DNA of 64,000 nt from Microglena sp. YARC (Eukaryota > Chlorophyta > Chlorophyceae > Chlamydomonadales > Chlamydomonadaceae), in assembly GCA_022414725.1 (NCBI GenBank), contig CM039462.1, positions 46,751,241 through 46,815,240 of the forward strand. The letters run 5' to 3'. Made by a program: the position numbers and the translations under genes. Below are positions 18,943 through 28,384 of the stretch, one piece after another. The notes beneath the pieces are model-generated. The model saw nothing but the letters and a program-made list of their open reading frames with translations. It made no database searches and was not told the origin of the DNA. Each line of letters begins with the position of its first letter. Within the stretch, counting starts at the first letter, position 1.

Positions 18943-19810
18943 GTACATCATACTATCATACTATCATACAAACTATTTATGTACAGAATATATTTATATT
19001 CATATGTATGTATCATGTTGGTGTTCACCATGCATCCTTGGAACGCCCCCATCACCCTGCTAAGGTGCATCATACTATCATACAGACTATTTATTTCTTT
19101 CTTTATTTATTTATCATACACACATCTGACTATTTATTTATTCATTTATTTATGTATTTATTTATGTAGGTATCTCATAGATATGTATGTATTTATTTAT
19201 TTATTTATTTATTTATTTATCATGTTGGTGTTCACCATGCATCCTTGGAACGCCCCCACCACCCCGCAGAGGTACATCATACTATCATACTAACTACTGA
19301 TGTATTTATGTATTTATGTATTTACTTATTGTGTTTATTTATTTGTTTATTTTATTTATATGTTGTTCACTGTGCATCCGTGGAACGCCCCTATCACCCC
19401 TCAAAGGCACATCATTGGTAGGATAGTCAGTACCTTACTGATTCTCAGAGTTATCAATGATATATTGATATACATACACATGTATCATGTTGGTGTCCAC
19501 CATGCATCCTTGGAACGCCCCTATCACACCTCATGGTAAATCTTTGCTTTCACCATGCATCCTTGGAATGCCCCTATCACACCTCAGAGATACATCATCG
19601 ATAGGGTGTTGAGTCATTGCGGTACCGACATAATGTACCGCTTACTTCAAACCAAAACACCTGGAATGCCCCTATCACACCTAGGGTACATCATTGGTAG
19701 GATTGTTAGTACCTTACTGATTTGCAGAGTTATTATATGATATATTGATATACATACACATGTATCATGTTGGTGTTCACATTCCCCTATTACCCCTTGA
19801 AGGCACATCA
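18943..19810 (+). repeat. Seven downstream copies of the exon 7 end with donor
   Basis: CACCATGCATCCTTGGAACG-type copies ending in a donor position lie at about 19065, 19272, 19406, 19535, 19590, 19685 and 19802. The donor is GT in four, GC in two and AT in one. TATTTATTTATG repeats and TTGATATACATACACATGTA blocks separate them. Copies farther from the exon are shorter and more diverged. Confidence 0.88.
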
Positions 19811-20035
19811 TTGATTGGGTTTAGGGTTGTCAGTGTTATATGACTTAACATGTGAGGTTGTGTAATAAACTGTACAAGATGTATCGTACAATGGGGTGGT
19901 CAGTATCAGACTGGTCTCCAGAATTATAGATAGGCCTGGCCATTATCGTATGATATATCTAAATCTGTAAAAATCTATTTGCCTACCCCGAGACTGTAAA
20001 ATACACACATCCATGTTATTACTCATACCATCCAA

Positions 20036-20185
20036 CGGCTGCGCCTTATTGTTTGCGTTCGCTGTCAACCGCCATGGTAGCTTTGTCCAGGTAAAGTAGC
20101 AGCCCATTATCTACCGCCATAAGACGGGCTTCCCTTAATAATATCACATCCCACCAGGCGTTATCATTATAATTACTCATTACGC
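20036..20185 (+). mobile_element. tRNA-derived SINE, copy 3 (body)
   Basis: CTGCGCCTTA, then CGCTGTCAACCGCCATGGTA with TCCAGGTAAAG and ATCTACCGCC, matches copy 1 (12887-12985). The GACGGGCTTCCCTTAAT to CCACCAGGCGTTATCATTA end matches copy 2. The head is truncated. About 19811-20035 before it shows only AT-rich filler with more exon-copy debris. Confidence 0.7.
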
Positions 20186-21049
20186 GTAGCATACCTTGTG
20201 ATCCCATTTTTTGACCATATAGAGTGTTTGGTTGTTTAGGACCCCCTATGGCTCCAAAAGAGGGTAGTACCATGATCTGATGCCTGTACACAGCATTCTT
20301 GGTTATCAATTTTTCACATTTGGCACCTATGTAGCCAGGCCTATGGCTATATGAGGCACATTTGCCTGAATTTGCCTGATATTTGCCTACATTTTCCTGA
20401 TATTTTCCCATGAGGCGCACAGGCATCGTAGCCATGCATATGACTGTACGGGGCACATTTGCCTGAATTTGCCTGATATTTGCCTACATTTTCCTGATAT
20501 TTTCCAATGAGGCGCCTAGACATCGTAGCCATGCATATGACTGTACAAGGCACATTTGCCTGAAACTTGCCTGAATTTGCTCATGTGTCACCTAGGCATC
20601 CTAGCCATGCATACAATGCGCATTTGCCTGGAATTTGCCTGATATTTGCACATGAAGCACAGAAGCATCATAGCCATGCACACAAGGCACATTTGCCTAA
20701 AATATGCCCACATTTGCCTGAAATCTGCCCCAAATTGTACCAGGATCTGGTGCCTGTATGAAGCATTCTCGGCTATCATATTTACACAAGGCAACTAGGC
20801 GTCATAGCCATGCACACGAGGCACATTTCCCTGAAATTTGCCTACATTTGCCTCAAATTTGCCTGCATTTGCCTGATATCCGCCCCAAATTGTACCAGGA
20901 TCTGGTTCCTGTATGAAGCATTCTTGACTAACCTATTTGCACAAGGCACCTAGGCACCCTAGGCGTGCACGTGAGGCACATTTGCCTGGAATTTGTCTGA
21001 ATCATATCAAATATCAAATATACCTGAAATCGGCCTCAAATTGTAACAG
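20186..21049 (+). repeat. About 97-bp TTTGCCTGA minisatellite with three upstream copies of the exon 8 start
   Basis: Near-exact 97-bp units start at about 20357, 20454 and 20551 (GGCACATTTGCCTGAATTTG, then CATCGTAGCCATGCATA). More diverged units follow to about 20985. Embedded exon 8 starts (GATCTGGTGCCTGTATGAAG after a CCAG acceptor) lie at 20744 and 20899, with a more decayed one at about 20273. The real exon begins at 21050. Confidence 0.85.
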
Positions 21050-21146
21050 GATCTGGTGCCTGTATGAAGCATTTGCAGCTATGAAATTGGGAGCTAAGTT
21101 GGAGCTTCTGCTTGACCCACTTAAGCAGCTTTATACATGCAATTTA
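21050..21146 (+). CDS. Exon 8 of the TIR-like gene (R|IWCLYE motif); 3' end unclear
   Basis: Acceptor ttgtaacag|G completes Arg with AG of exon 7, then IWCLYEAFAAMKLGAKLELL and LDPLKQ. RxWCLYE followed by a helix and an acidic strand is a family hallmark. The frame runs to a TAA at 21147. There is no GT in 21091-21146 that fits, and the next exon needs phase 1, so the true end is probably near 21126-21130. A non-GT donor or an altered sequence is needed. The start and reading frame are firm; the end is not. Confidence 0.78.
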
Positions 21147-21670
21147 TAATAATAACAATAATAACCAGTAATACACGGTATAATAAGGGAGTAGTAAATA
21201 ATTGAGGATTACAATAATACATGATAAATTAATAATAAATAATAGTACACCGTATAGTAAGGGAGTAGTAAATAATTGATAATCACAATAATACATAATT
21301 ACAATAATAAATAATAGTACACCGTATAGTAAGGGAGTAGTAAATAATTGATAATCACAATAATACATAATAATGCATAGTTACAATAATAAATAATAGT
21401 ACACCGTATAGTAAGGGAGTAGCAAATAATTGACAATCACAATAATACATAATAATGCATAATTACAATAATAAATAATAGTACACCGTATAGTTAGGGA
21501 GTAGTAAATAATTGATAATCACAATAATACATAACAATGCATAATTACAATAATAAATAATAGGACACCGTATAGTTAGGGAGTAGTAAATAATTGAGAA
21601 TAACAATAATAAATAATAGTACACCGTATAGTTAGGGAGTAGTAAATACTTGAGAAAAACAATAATAAAT
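21147..21670 (+). repeat. AT-rich minisatellite (TAGTACACCGTATAGTTAGG family), left block
   Basis: About seven units of 50-95 bp share ACACCGTATAGTTAGGGAGT and AGTAAATAATTGA, joined by AATAATAAATAATAG-type spacers. It begins immediately after exon 8. No exon copies are recognised in it. Confidence 0.85.
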
Positions 21671-22224
21671 TATAGTACACCCGGGAGTATAAAAAAAAAG
21701 ATAGGCCACACCACGCCTAAAAAACCTGGGGAGGGCTGACCCCTCCCCCCCCCCCCCCCCCTTAAATAGAAATGACCCCTTATTGAAAAACTTAGATATG
21801 GATTCTGGGGGTTTACAGTATGGCGCACATAATGGCATCCTCGGAATTCCCACATAGGGATTGTGTGATAGTCAAAACCCACCCATATTATCAACCCATA
21901 TCCTCTCATACTCTGGGCTGGATTTGGGTTTGGGGGGGGGGGGGGGGGGTAAATACTTATTGCATGAGGTCCAAAGTGGTGCCAATAGACTACCCTTACC
22001 AAGGCCTTAAAGGTGGTCTCAGAATTTCATTTGGAGGTCTGAGTAAAAAGTTAGCAAAAAAACAAATGAGGGCTGACCCCCCCCTCCCCCCCCCCCCCCC
22101 CCCCCACTAAATGAGGTGCTCAGAATGACCTGAAAAGTCACTTTTAATATCGCCTAGTAACATGCCATTACAGCCTCGTTCTTAGAAAAAGTCGATCGGC
22201 CTGACTGAAAATTCTGTGGCCTTG
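21671..22224 (+). other. Unassigned insertion between the two AT-minisatellite blocks
   Basis: It contains C-runs (about 21741-21760 and 22078-22105), a G-run (about 21931-21950) and two GGGCTGACCCC motifs, each before a C-run. No exon, tRNA or transposon signature is visible. It interrupts what otherwise looks like one minisatellite. Confidence 0.5.
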
Positions 22225-22865
22225 GCACCTCCTGGTACACCGTTTAGTTAGGGAGTGGTAAATAATTGAGAATAACAAGAATTCATAATAATAAATAGTA
22301 AATAATAATAATAATAATACACCGTATAGTTAGGGAGTGGTAAATAATTGTGAATAACAAGAATTAATAATAATAAATAGAAAATCATAATAATAATACA
22401 CCTTTTAGTTAGGGAGTGGTAAATAATCGAGAAGAACAATAATTAATAATAATAAATAATAATAATAATAATACACCGTATAGTTAGGGAGTGGTAAATA
22501 ATCGAGAATAACAATAATTAATAATAATAAATAATAAATAATAAACAGTAATACACCGTATGGTCAGGGAGTAGTAAATAATTGAGGATTGCAATAATTA
22601 ATAATAATAATAATAAATAATAATTCACCGTATAGTTAGGGAGTAGTAAATAATTGAGAATAACAATAATAAATAATAATAAACCGTTTAAAAAGGGAAT
22701 AGTAAAAAAGGGTGAAGATATGACTAAATGAGTGGCCTGTTGATAAAATATGGCCTCCTCTAGCTGGCTCATGGTGGTGAGAGCGTTGGTGGTGGTGTTG
22801 GTGGTAGTGGTGGTGGCGTGTGTGTGTATGGGGGGGGGGGGGGGGGAATAAACATAGCTGGCCAT
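22225..22865 (+). repeat. AT-rich minisatellite, right block, then GGT/GT tract
   Basis: At least six more units of the TACACCGTATAGTTAGGGAG family run to about 22690. They are followed by (GGT)n, GTGTGTG and a G-run (about 22830-22847). Confidence 0.8.
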
Positions 22866-23700
22866 CTACTTGTTCTCTCTAATACATCCTCATTGCTTTC
22901 ACACCCTTACTCTGACTTTGGGCGTGTATCAAACACCAGCGCCTCCCTGTTTAAGAAATCAAGAGTATCTTTATCGCCAGTGGTGTGCTGAAACCGGAAT
23001 TTCTTTCTTTGTTTGTTGAGGGGACGGGGGGTGGGGGTGGGGGGGGGATGAATAAACATAGCTAGCAATCTCCTTGTTCTCTCTTATACATCCTCAATGC
23101 TTTCACACCCTTACTCTGACTTTTGGCATATATCAAACACCAGCGCCTCCATGTTAAAGACATTGAGAGTATCTTTATCGCCAATATTGTGCAGAAACTG
23201 TAATTTATTTATGTGTACTTGTTTGTTGAGGGGGACGGGTGGGGGGGGTGGGGGAGGGAGGGTGGGGGATGAAACATAGCTAGCCATCTCCTTGTTCTCT
23301 CTTATAAATCCTCATTGATTTCACACCCTTATCCTTACTCTGAATGCGGACTTTTTGCAGAATTCAAGAGCCAGCGCCTAACTGGCGAAGCCATCCAGAG
23401 TAACTTTGGTCAGAATCCAAGAGCCGGTGCTCAACAGTGCCTGCCCAAGTACCTCACCTCTGCCCATGTACCTCACCCCTCTACCTATGTACCTCATCCC
23501 TCCTAGCATTCACTTGATCAGAATTCAAGAGCCAGCGCCAAACTGGCGAAGCCATCCAGAGTATCTTCATCGCCAATGTTGTGCAGAAACTGGACCTTTT
23601 TTTTTTTTAGGGGGGGGGGGGGGGAAATATGTGTAGCCATCTCCTTGTTCTCTCTAAAACATACTCATTGCTTTCACACCCTTACTCTGACTTTGAGCAG
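22866..23700 (+). repeat. Five upstream copies of the exon 9 start, G-run spaced
   Basis: Each copy begins CTTGTTCTCTCT..ACATCCTCATTGC, continues TTCACACCCTTACTCTGACT and then an exon 9-like start. Clean acceptors (CAG|AATTC or CAG|AATCC) stand at 23361, 23414 and 23522. Two more decayed copies are near 22925 and 23117. G-runs or GGT tracts (about 23030, 23232, 23610) separate them. The real exon starts at 23701. Confidence 0.88.
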
Positions 23701-23833
23701 AATTCAAGAGCCAGCGTCTAACTGGCGAGGCCATCCAGAGTAACTTCATCGCCAATGTTGTGGACATCCTAGACGTTGGGAAAGCTCAAGCAACGGTTGA
23801 GAGCGATCGCTCCAAGATCATCAAATTGGTGGA
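23701..23833 (+). CDS. Exon 9 of the TIR-like gene
   Basis: Acceptor tgagcag|AA, donor GTGGA|GTAAGT. Two entry bases, then 43 codons: FKSQRLTGEAIQSNFIANVV, then DILDVGKAQATVESDR and a Lys-rich helix, ending with GA. The GA joins G of exon 10 to make Glu. The short D-V-x-K-A-Q-A-T block after WCLYE is, as I recall, typical of this family. Other frames have stops (TAA at about 23719). Confidence 0.84.
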
Positions 23834-24230
23834 GTAAGTAAAAGGAGAGAGAAGTGCATACAGACAGACAGACAGAAAGACAGACAGACAGACATTTAGA
23901 TGATCACACTACAGGAATGTAGGAAAAGGTAACAAAAGCAGGCAGGATGCAAATGCAAATGCATGGGCCTATGCAAAGATGCAACCCACGAGGTGTTTGA
24001 GTGAGACAAGACTGCGAGACATGCACACACACATACAAACACACACAAAAACAAACACACACATGCACTCGTCCATGCAGACATAAACATACACACACAC
24101 GTACATGCATACACACACATACATGAATACACACACGTCCATGCAGACACAAACATACACACGCACACGTACATGCATACACGCACATACATGCAGTCAC
24201 GCTTAGGCTATCTCTGTTTTCCATGCGCAG
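23834..24230 (+). repeat. Intron 9, left part: GACA and CA-rich repeats
   Basis: (GACA)n lies at about 23868-23893. (CA)n-rich DNA interrupted by repeated CATGCAGACA or ACATGCATAC blocks covers about 24025-24195. Apparent cysteine- and valine-rich minus-strand frames here are CA-repeat by-products. Confidence 0.8.
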
Positions 24231-24731
24231 GGATGGTATTGGCATCAAAGCTTTCAATGACCTTATGTGTCCCTTCAATCTATTTCACTGGACTCCACAC
24301 CCAGACACACACATGGTGACACGTGGTCAGACACACTTAAGCTTCCCCCTTTGCTTAGTGCACAGGAATGGCATCGGCATTGATGCTTTCAATGCCCTCA
24401 TTTCCCCCTCAATGTATTTTGCACTGGACTCCACACATCGACACACAGACACACAAACACATGCACACACACATGCAAACACACACAAACACAAACAAAC
24501 ACAAACAAGCACATAGACATGGATGCACACTAAAGTTAACTCGGTTCTTGGTGTGCAGGGATGGTATCGGCATAGAAACTTTCAATGCCCTTATTGTATA
24601 CGTCCCACATAAAAACACATACCTGTAAGGCCATCAGCCGACGCCCACTGTACTGATACTCCACCACAGCTGTTGGACACCACACCCGAAGTGATTGACT
24701 AACCCCTCACCCCCCTTTGCTTTGTGTGCAG
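24231..24731 (+). repeat. Three upstream copies of the exon 10 start with acceptor
   Basis: A (G)CAG acceptor plus GGATGGTATCGGCATAGAAA-like exon start occurs at 24231, 24366 and 24559, before the real exon at 24732. Each copy covers about 40 exon bases. The fillers are CA-rich and include ACTGGACTCCACAC twice. Confidence 0.9.
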
Positions 24732-24828
24732 GGATGGTATCGGCATAGAAACGTTCAATATTCTAATGCGAGACAACCTGGTGAACCGAATGAAGGAGCA
24801 GATGTTGTTACGTGCACTCATGACCCAA
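24732..24828 (+). CDS. Exon 10 of the TIR-like gene
   Basis: Acceptor gtgtgcag|G completes Glu with GA of exon 9. Then 32 codons follow: DGIGIETFNILMRDNLVNRM to ALMTQ, phase 0. The donor is CCCAA|GTGCGG, weaker than the GTGAGA donors found in the downstream copies of this exon end. The GIxxFN motif followed by a charged helix is what I recall at the end of the TIR-like domain in this family. Confidence 0.82.
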
Positions 24829-25900
24829 GTGCGGTGGTGGTTGGTGGCGTGTGGTGTGTGGTGCAGTTGGTGGTGGTGAGGTGAACCGAATGAAGGAGCA
24901 GATGTTGTTTTGTGATCGCATGACTCAGTGAGAGCATCAGATATGACAGTAGTGTTTGAGGTGTTGGTGTCAGAGGTTTTGGGCATGTTGGTGTTGGAGG
25001 TGTTGGACGTGTTGGTGTTGGAAGTGTTGGAGGTGTTGGTGTTGGTGTCGGAGGTGTTGGTGCTGGAAGTGTTGAAGGTATTGGTGATAGTGTTGGAGAT
25101 GTTGGTGGTTAGTTGTTAGGTCATATTAGGTATGTCAGGTATATTAATGGTCATGGTCAGTCATCTCTTGTTCTGTGCACTCATGAATTAGGTGAGAGCA
25201 TCAGATATGACGATGACGGTAGTGTTGGAGGTGTTGGTGTCAGAGGTGTTGGGCGTGTTGATGTTGGAAGTGTTGGAGGTGTTGGTGTCAGAGTCAGAGG
25301 GTTGAGTTAGGGCGGGGAATCATGTCCTGCATGGGAGCAGTAGACACAGTGTTGGGTTGGGTTGTTCCATTCTCTCATGTCTTGGGTGAGATTTGGGTTG
25401 GCTTGGTGTGGTTCGGTTGGGTTGGGTTGGTTAGTGGTGGTGATAATGATAGTGGTGATGGTGATGATGATGATGATGATGGGGGTGATTACATTTATAC
25501 TGGTTCCATGCTCTCATGTCTCAGGTGAGAATAAATGAACAAATAAATGAACGTTATAAAAATACGAATAAACGACGGTGTTGATGATGGTGGTGGGGGT
25601 GATGGTAGTGGTGATGGTAGAGGTGGCGATGGTGATGATAATGGTGATGATGACGATGACATTTGTACTGGTTCTATTTACTTATGACTAGGAAACGGCA
25701 ACTAATATTAGTGTTTGGAATGCCAATATTAACTAATATTCTTTTAGTGTCACAATAATATTAGTTTTTCAAATAAATGTGAAATTTTGGTGTGACGGCT
25801 CGTCTGACTAGTATTATAAATTACATTATATAATATTATCTATTCACTAATAGTATGTAATATAGTCGACCCCTACTCATGACTCAGATGAGAGCATTGG
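24829..25900 (+). repeat. Up to six downstream copies of the exon 10 end, spaced by GGTGTT and GATGAT repeats
   Basis: The longest copy (24881-24930) repeats GTGAACCGAATGAAGGAGCA through the donor. Shorter ones (CTCATGACTCAG|GTGAGA type) end at about 25192, 25385, 25525 and 25889, with a decayed one at about 25690. (GTGTTGGAG)n fills about 24955-25110 and 25222-25295. GGTGATGATGAT repeats fill about 25436-25490 and 25578-25655. About 25690-25870 is AT-rich with imperfect inverted AATATTAGT motifs. Confidence 0.82.
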
Positions 25901-26250
25901 CTATGTTTTATTTGTATTGGGATTACAGTTGGTGTAGGTGTTGGTGATGGTGTTGGTTACACACCCTTCCATCCCATACATACCTCTTCTTTAACACACC
26001 ATCACTCCTTTAACACACCGTCCCATACATGTTTCCACTCCCAACCCATGAAAGTAGCTCATGAACGAGGGATCGACTTTGAATACCACTTATCTGGATT
26101 TTTGCCTAGTGCGAGTTTCAGTTATTCTGATGAATCATTGAAAAGGACACTGTAGCACGAACTCAGGGCCCCAGTCGGTCAAGCGATTGTTTGGAGTTCA
26201 GTTCATCAGTTTTCATTATAGCCGCTCCTATCATGGTTGGTAAATTCTCA
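25901..26250 (+). other. Intron 10 segment, unassigned
   Basis: No exon, tRNA or element is recognised. A 35-codon open stretch from ATG 26048 to TAG contains HERGIDFEYHLSGF and lacks splice-site support. The piece leads directly into the 47-bp array, whose first unit starts at its 3' end. Confidence 0.4.
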
Positions 26251-27597
26251 TTAGCCTATTTGGTATACCCCTGGACTGTAGCAACTAACTAACTAACTTA
26301 GCCTATTTGGTATACCCCTGGACTGTAGCAACTAACCAACTAACTTAGCCTATTTGGTATACCCCTGGACTGTAGCAACTAACTAACTAACTTAGCCTAT
26401 TTGGTATACCCCTGGACTGTAGCAACTAACTAACTAACTTAGCCTATTTGGTATACCCCTGGACTGTAGCAACTAACTAACTAACTTAGCCTATTTGGTA
26501 TACCCCTGGACTGTAGCAACTAACTAACTAACTTAGCCTATTTGGTATACCCCTGGACTGTAGCAACTAACTAACTAACTTAGCCTATTTGGTATACCCC
26601 TGGACTGTAGCAACTAACTAACTAACTTAGCCTATTTGGTATACCCCTGGACTGTAGCAACTAACTAACTAACTTAGCCTATTTGGTATACCCCTGGACT
26701 GTAGCAACTAACTAACTAACTTAGCCTATTTGGTATACCCCTGGACTGTAGCAACTAACTAACTAACTTAGCCTATTTGGTATACCCCTGGACTGTAGCA
26801 ACTAACTAACTAACTTAGCCTATTTGGTATACCCCTGGACTGTAGCAACTAACTAACTAACTTAGCCTATTTGGTATACCCCTGGACTGTAGCAACTAAC
26901 TAACTAACTTAGCCTATTTGGTATACCCCTGGACTGTAGCAACTAACTAACTAACTTAGCCTATTTGGTATACCCCTGGACTGTAGCAACTAACTAACTA
27001 ACTTAGCCTATTTGGTATACCCCTGGACTGTAGCAACTAACTAACTAACTTAGCCTATTTGGTATACCCCTGGACTGTAGCAACTAACTAACTAACTTAG
27101 CCTATTTGGTATACCCCTGGACTGTAGCAACTAACTAACTAACTTAGCCTATTTGGTATACCCCTGGACTGTAGCAACTAACTAACTAACTTAGCCTATT
27201 TGGTATACCCCTGGACTGTAGCAACTAACTAACTAACTTAGCCTATTTGTATACCCTGGACTGTAGCAACTAACTAACTAACTTAGCCTATTTGGTATAC
27301 CCCTGGACTGTAGCAACTAACTAACTAACTTAGCCTATTTGGTATACCCCTGGACTGTAGCAACTAACTAACTAACTTAGCCTATTTGGTATACCCCTGG
27401 ACTGTAGCAACTAACTAACTAACTTAGCCTATTTGGTATACCCCTGGACTGTAGCAACTAACTAACTAACTTAGCCTATTTGCGCCCCCCTGGACTGTAG
27501 CAACTAACTAACTAACTTAGCCTATTTGGTATACCCCTGGACTGTAGCAACTAACTAACTAACTAACTTAGCCTATTTGGTATACCCCTGGACTGTA
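26251..27597 (+). repeat. 47-bp minisatellite, about 29 copies
   Basis: The unit begins TTAGCCTATTTGGTATACCC, continues CTGGACTGTAGCAACTAACT and ends AACTAAC. It is nearly invariant. Exceptions are a copy at about 27241 with two deletions, one at about 27481 (tgcgccccc) and one near 27560 with an extra AACT. Each unit contains branch-site-like CTAAC motifs followed by TTAG. Confidence 0.95.
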
Positions 27598-28023
27598 ACA
27601 AATATCTGTCTCTACCACAGCCAACAGAAGAGATCCAACATCATCAGTACCACCTACAAAACCCATTCTCTCACTCGCACTCTATCCCAAGTTTACAACA
27701 CACGGCCCTGCTTGGCACCCACCACACCACACCATATAACACCATACTACACCATACCATACCACACCACACTATGCCGTACCACAACGCAACACAACCC
27801 ACTACACAACCCACAACACAACCCACAACAGAGCGCAATAGAACACACCCAACCCCACCATATCACAGAACTCACCAGCTGAAAAAGAACTAATCAAAGA
27901 GGGAGCAACTTTGAACACTCCAACCCAACCACACCACACCCAACCCAACCACACCCAACTCAACCCAACCCAATCACACCCAACCCGACCCTACCACACC
28001 CAACCCAACCCAACCTATCACAG
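27598..28023 (+). repeat. Two upstream copies of the exon 11 start with acceptor, in CCACA/CAACC repeats
   Basis: CTACCACAG|CCAACAGAAG (27621) and TATCACAG|AACTCACCAG (27869) precede the real acceptor TATCACAG|AACTCATCAG (28024). The second copy continues as far as GAGGGAGCAACTTTGAACA. ACCACACC/CAACCCAACC repeats fill about 27715-27850 and 27915-28015. Confidence 0.82.
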
Positions 28024-28122
28024 AACTCATCAGCTGGACAAGTATTGATCGAAGAGGGAGCAACTTTGAACATCCCAGCCCTCAAGTTCAAGTTCACAGG
28101 CATCACGGACAGAAGTGTTGAG
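28024..28122 (+). CDS. Exon 11 of the TIR-like gene (last recognised exon)
   Basis: Acceptor ctatcacag|AACTCA, donor GTTGAG|GTGGGT. Exactly 33 codons, phase 0 in and out: NSSAGQVLIEEGATLNIP, then KFKFTGITDRSVE. The neighbouring frames contain stops. It carries no motif I know. No further exon is seen before the satellite, so the gene either continues past the window through a very long intron or is cut off by the repeat. Confidence 0.72.
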
Positions 28123-28384
28123 GTGGGTCAACTTAGTTCATTTCATTCTAAGATTGTTTCAAGCTTTCAACCTGCCTCCAAAATTAGAATACTAATCAAT
28201 ATAGAATATTGATATATCTCCAAAGTTGCACACAAACAAGTTTTTTTTATACTGAAATTTACTAAAAATGACAAAAATCAACCAAAATCGGAATAAGGAT
28301 CCTGTTTTGGGAGGGGAAAAAAGAAGATGAAAAGAAAAAAGGAATAAGATTTCCTCTTTTTGATTTAAAAAAAATATCCCTGCT
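28123..28384 (+). other. Start of intron 11
   Basis: AT-rich sequence with A-runs and no recognisable feature, leading into a diverged first satellite unit at about 28385. Confidence 0.5.

Larger units (their letters stand above)
10641..28122 (+). other. Intron-rich gene for a protein with a TIR-like FVSHAW/WCLYE domain (gene span, partial)
   Basis: Eleven exons were assembled by eye from open frames, GT/AG sites and phase agreement. Phases agree at every junction except the end of exon 8. Together they code about 415-420 residues without a stop. In order: helical N-terminal part (exons 1-4), FVSH|AW (exons 4/5), YVPVFYWV then DIFAVN (5/6), MHPWNAPI (6), R|IWCLYE (7/8), the DVGKAQATVESDR block (9) and GIETFN (10). 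I recognise this motif order from memory as a TIR-like domain family in algae and other protists, often fused to further repeats. That assignment is established knowledge recalled without a search. No start or stop codon is fixed, and the gene may continue past the satellite. Function is unknown; a signalling or scaffolding role is only inference. Confidence 0.75.

Noticed and set aside
25690..25870. A MITE with AATATTAGT-type inverted ends
   Set aside because: The inverted motifs are short and imperfect in very AT-rich DNA, and no target duplication is visible.
26048..26155. A further exon containing HERGIDFEYHLSGF
   Set aside because: No acceptor or donor gives an open exon in the right phase, and there are no edge copies like those at the real exons.
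26251..27597. CRISPR-like regular array
   Set aside because: The units abut with no variable spacers and lie in an intron of a eukaryotic gene; it is a minisatellite. The same holds for the 81-bp and 123-bp arrays.
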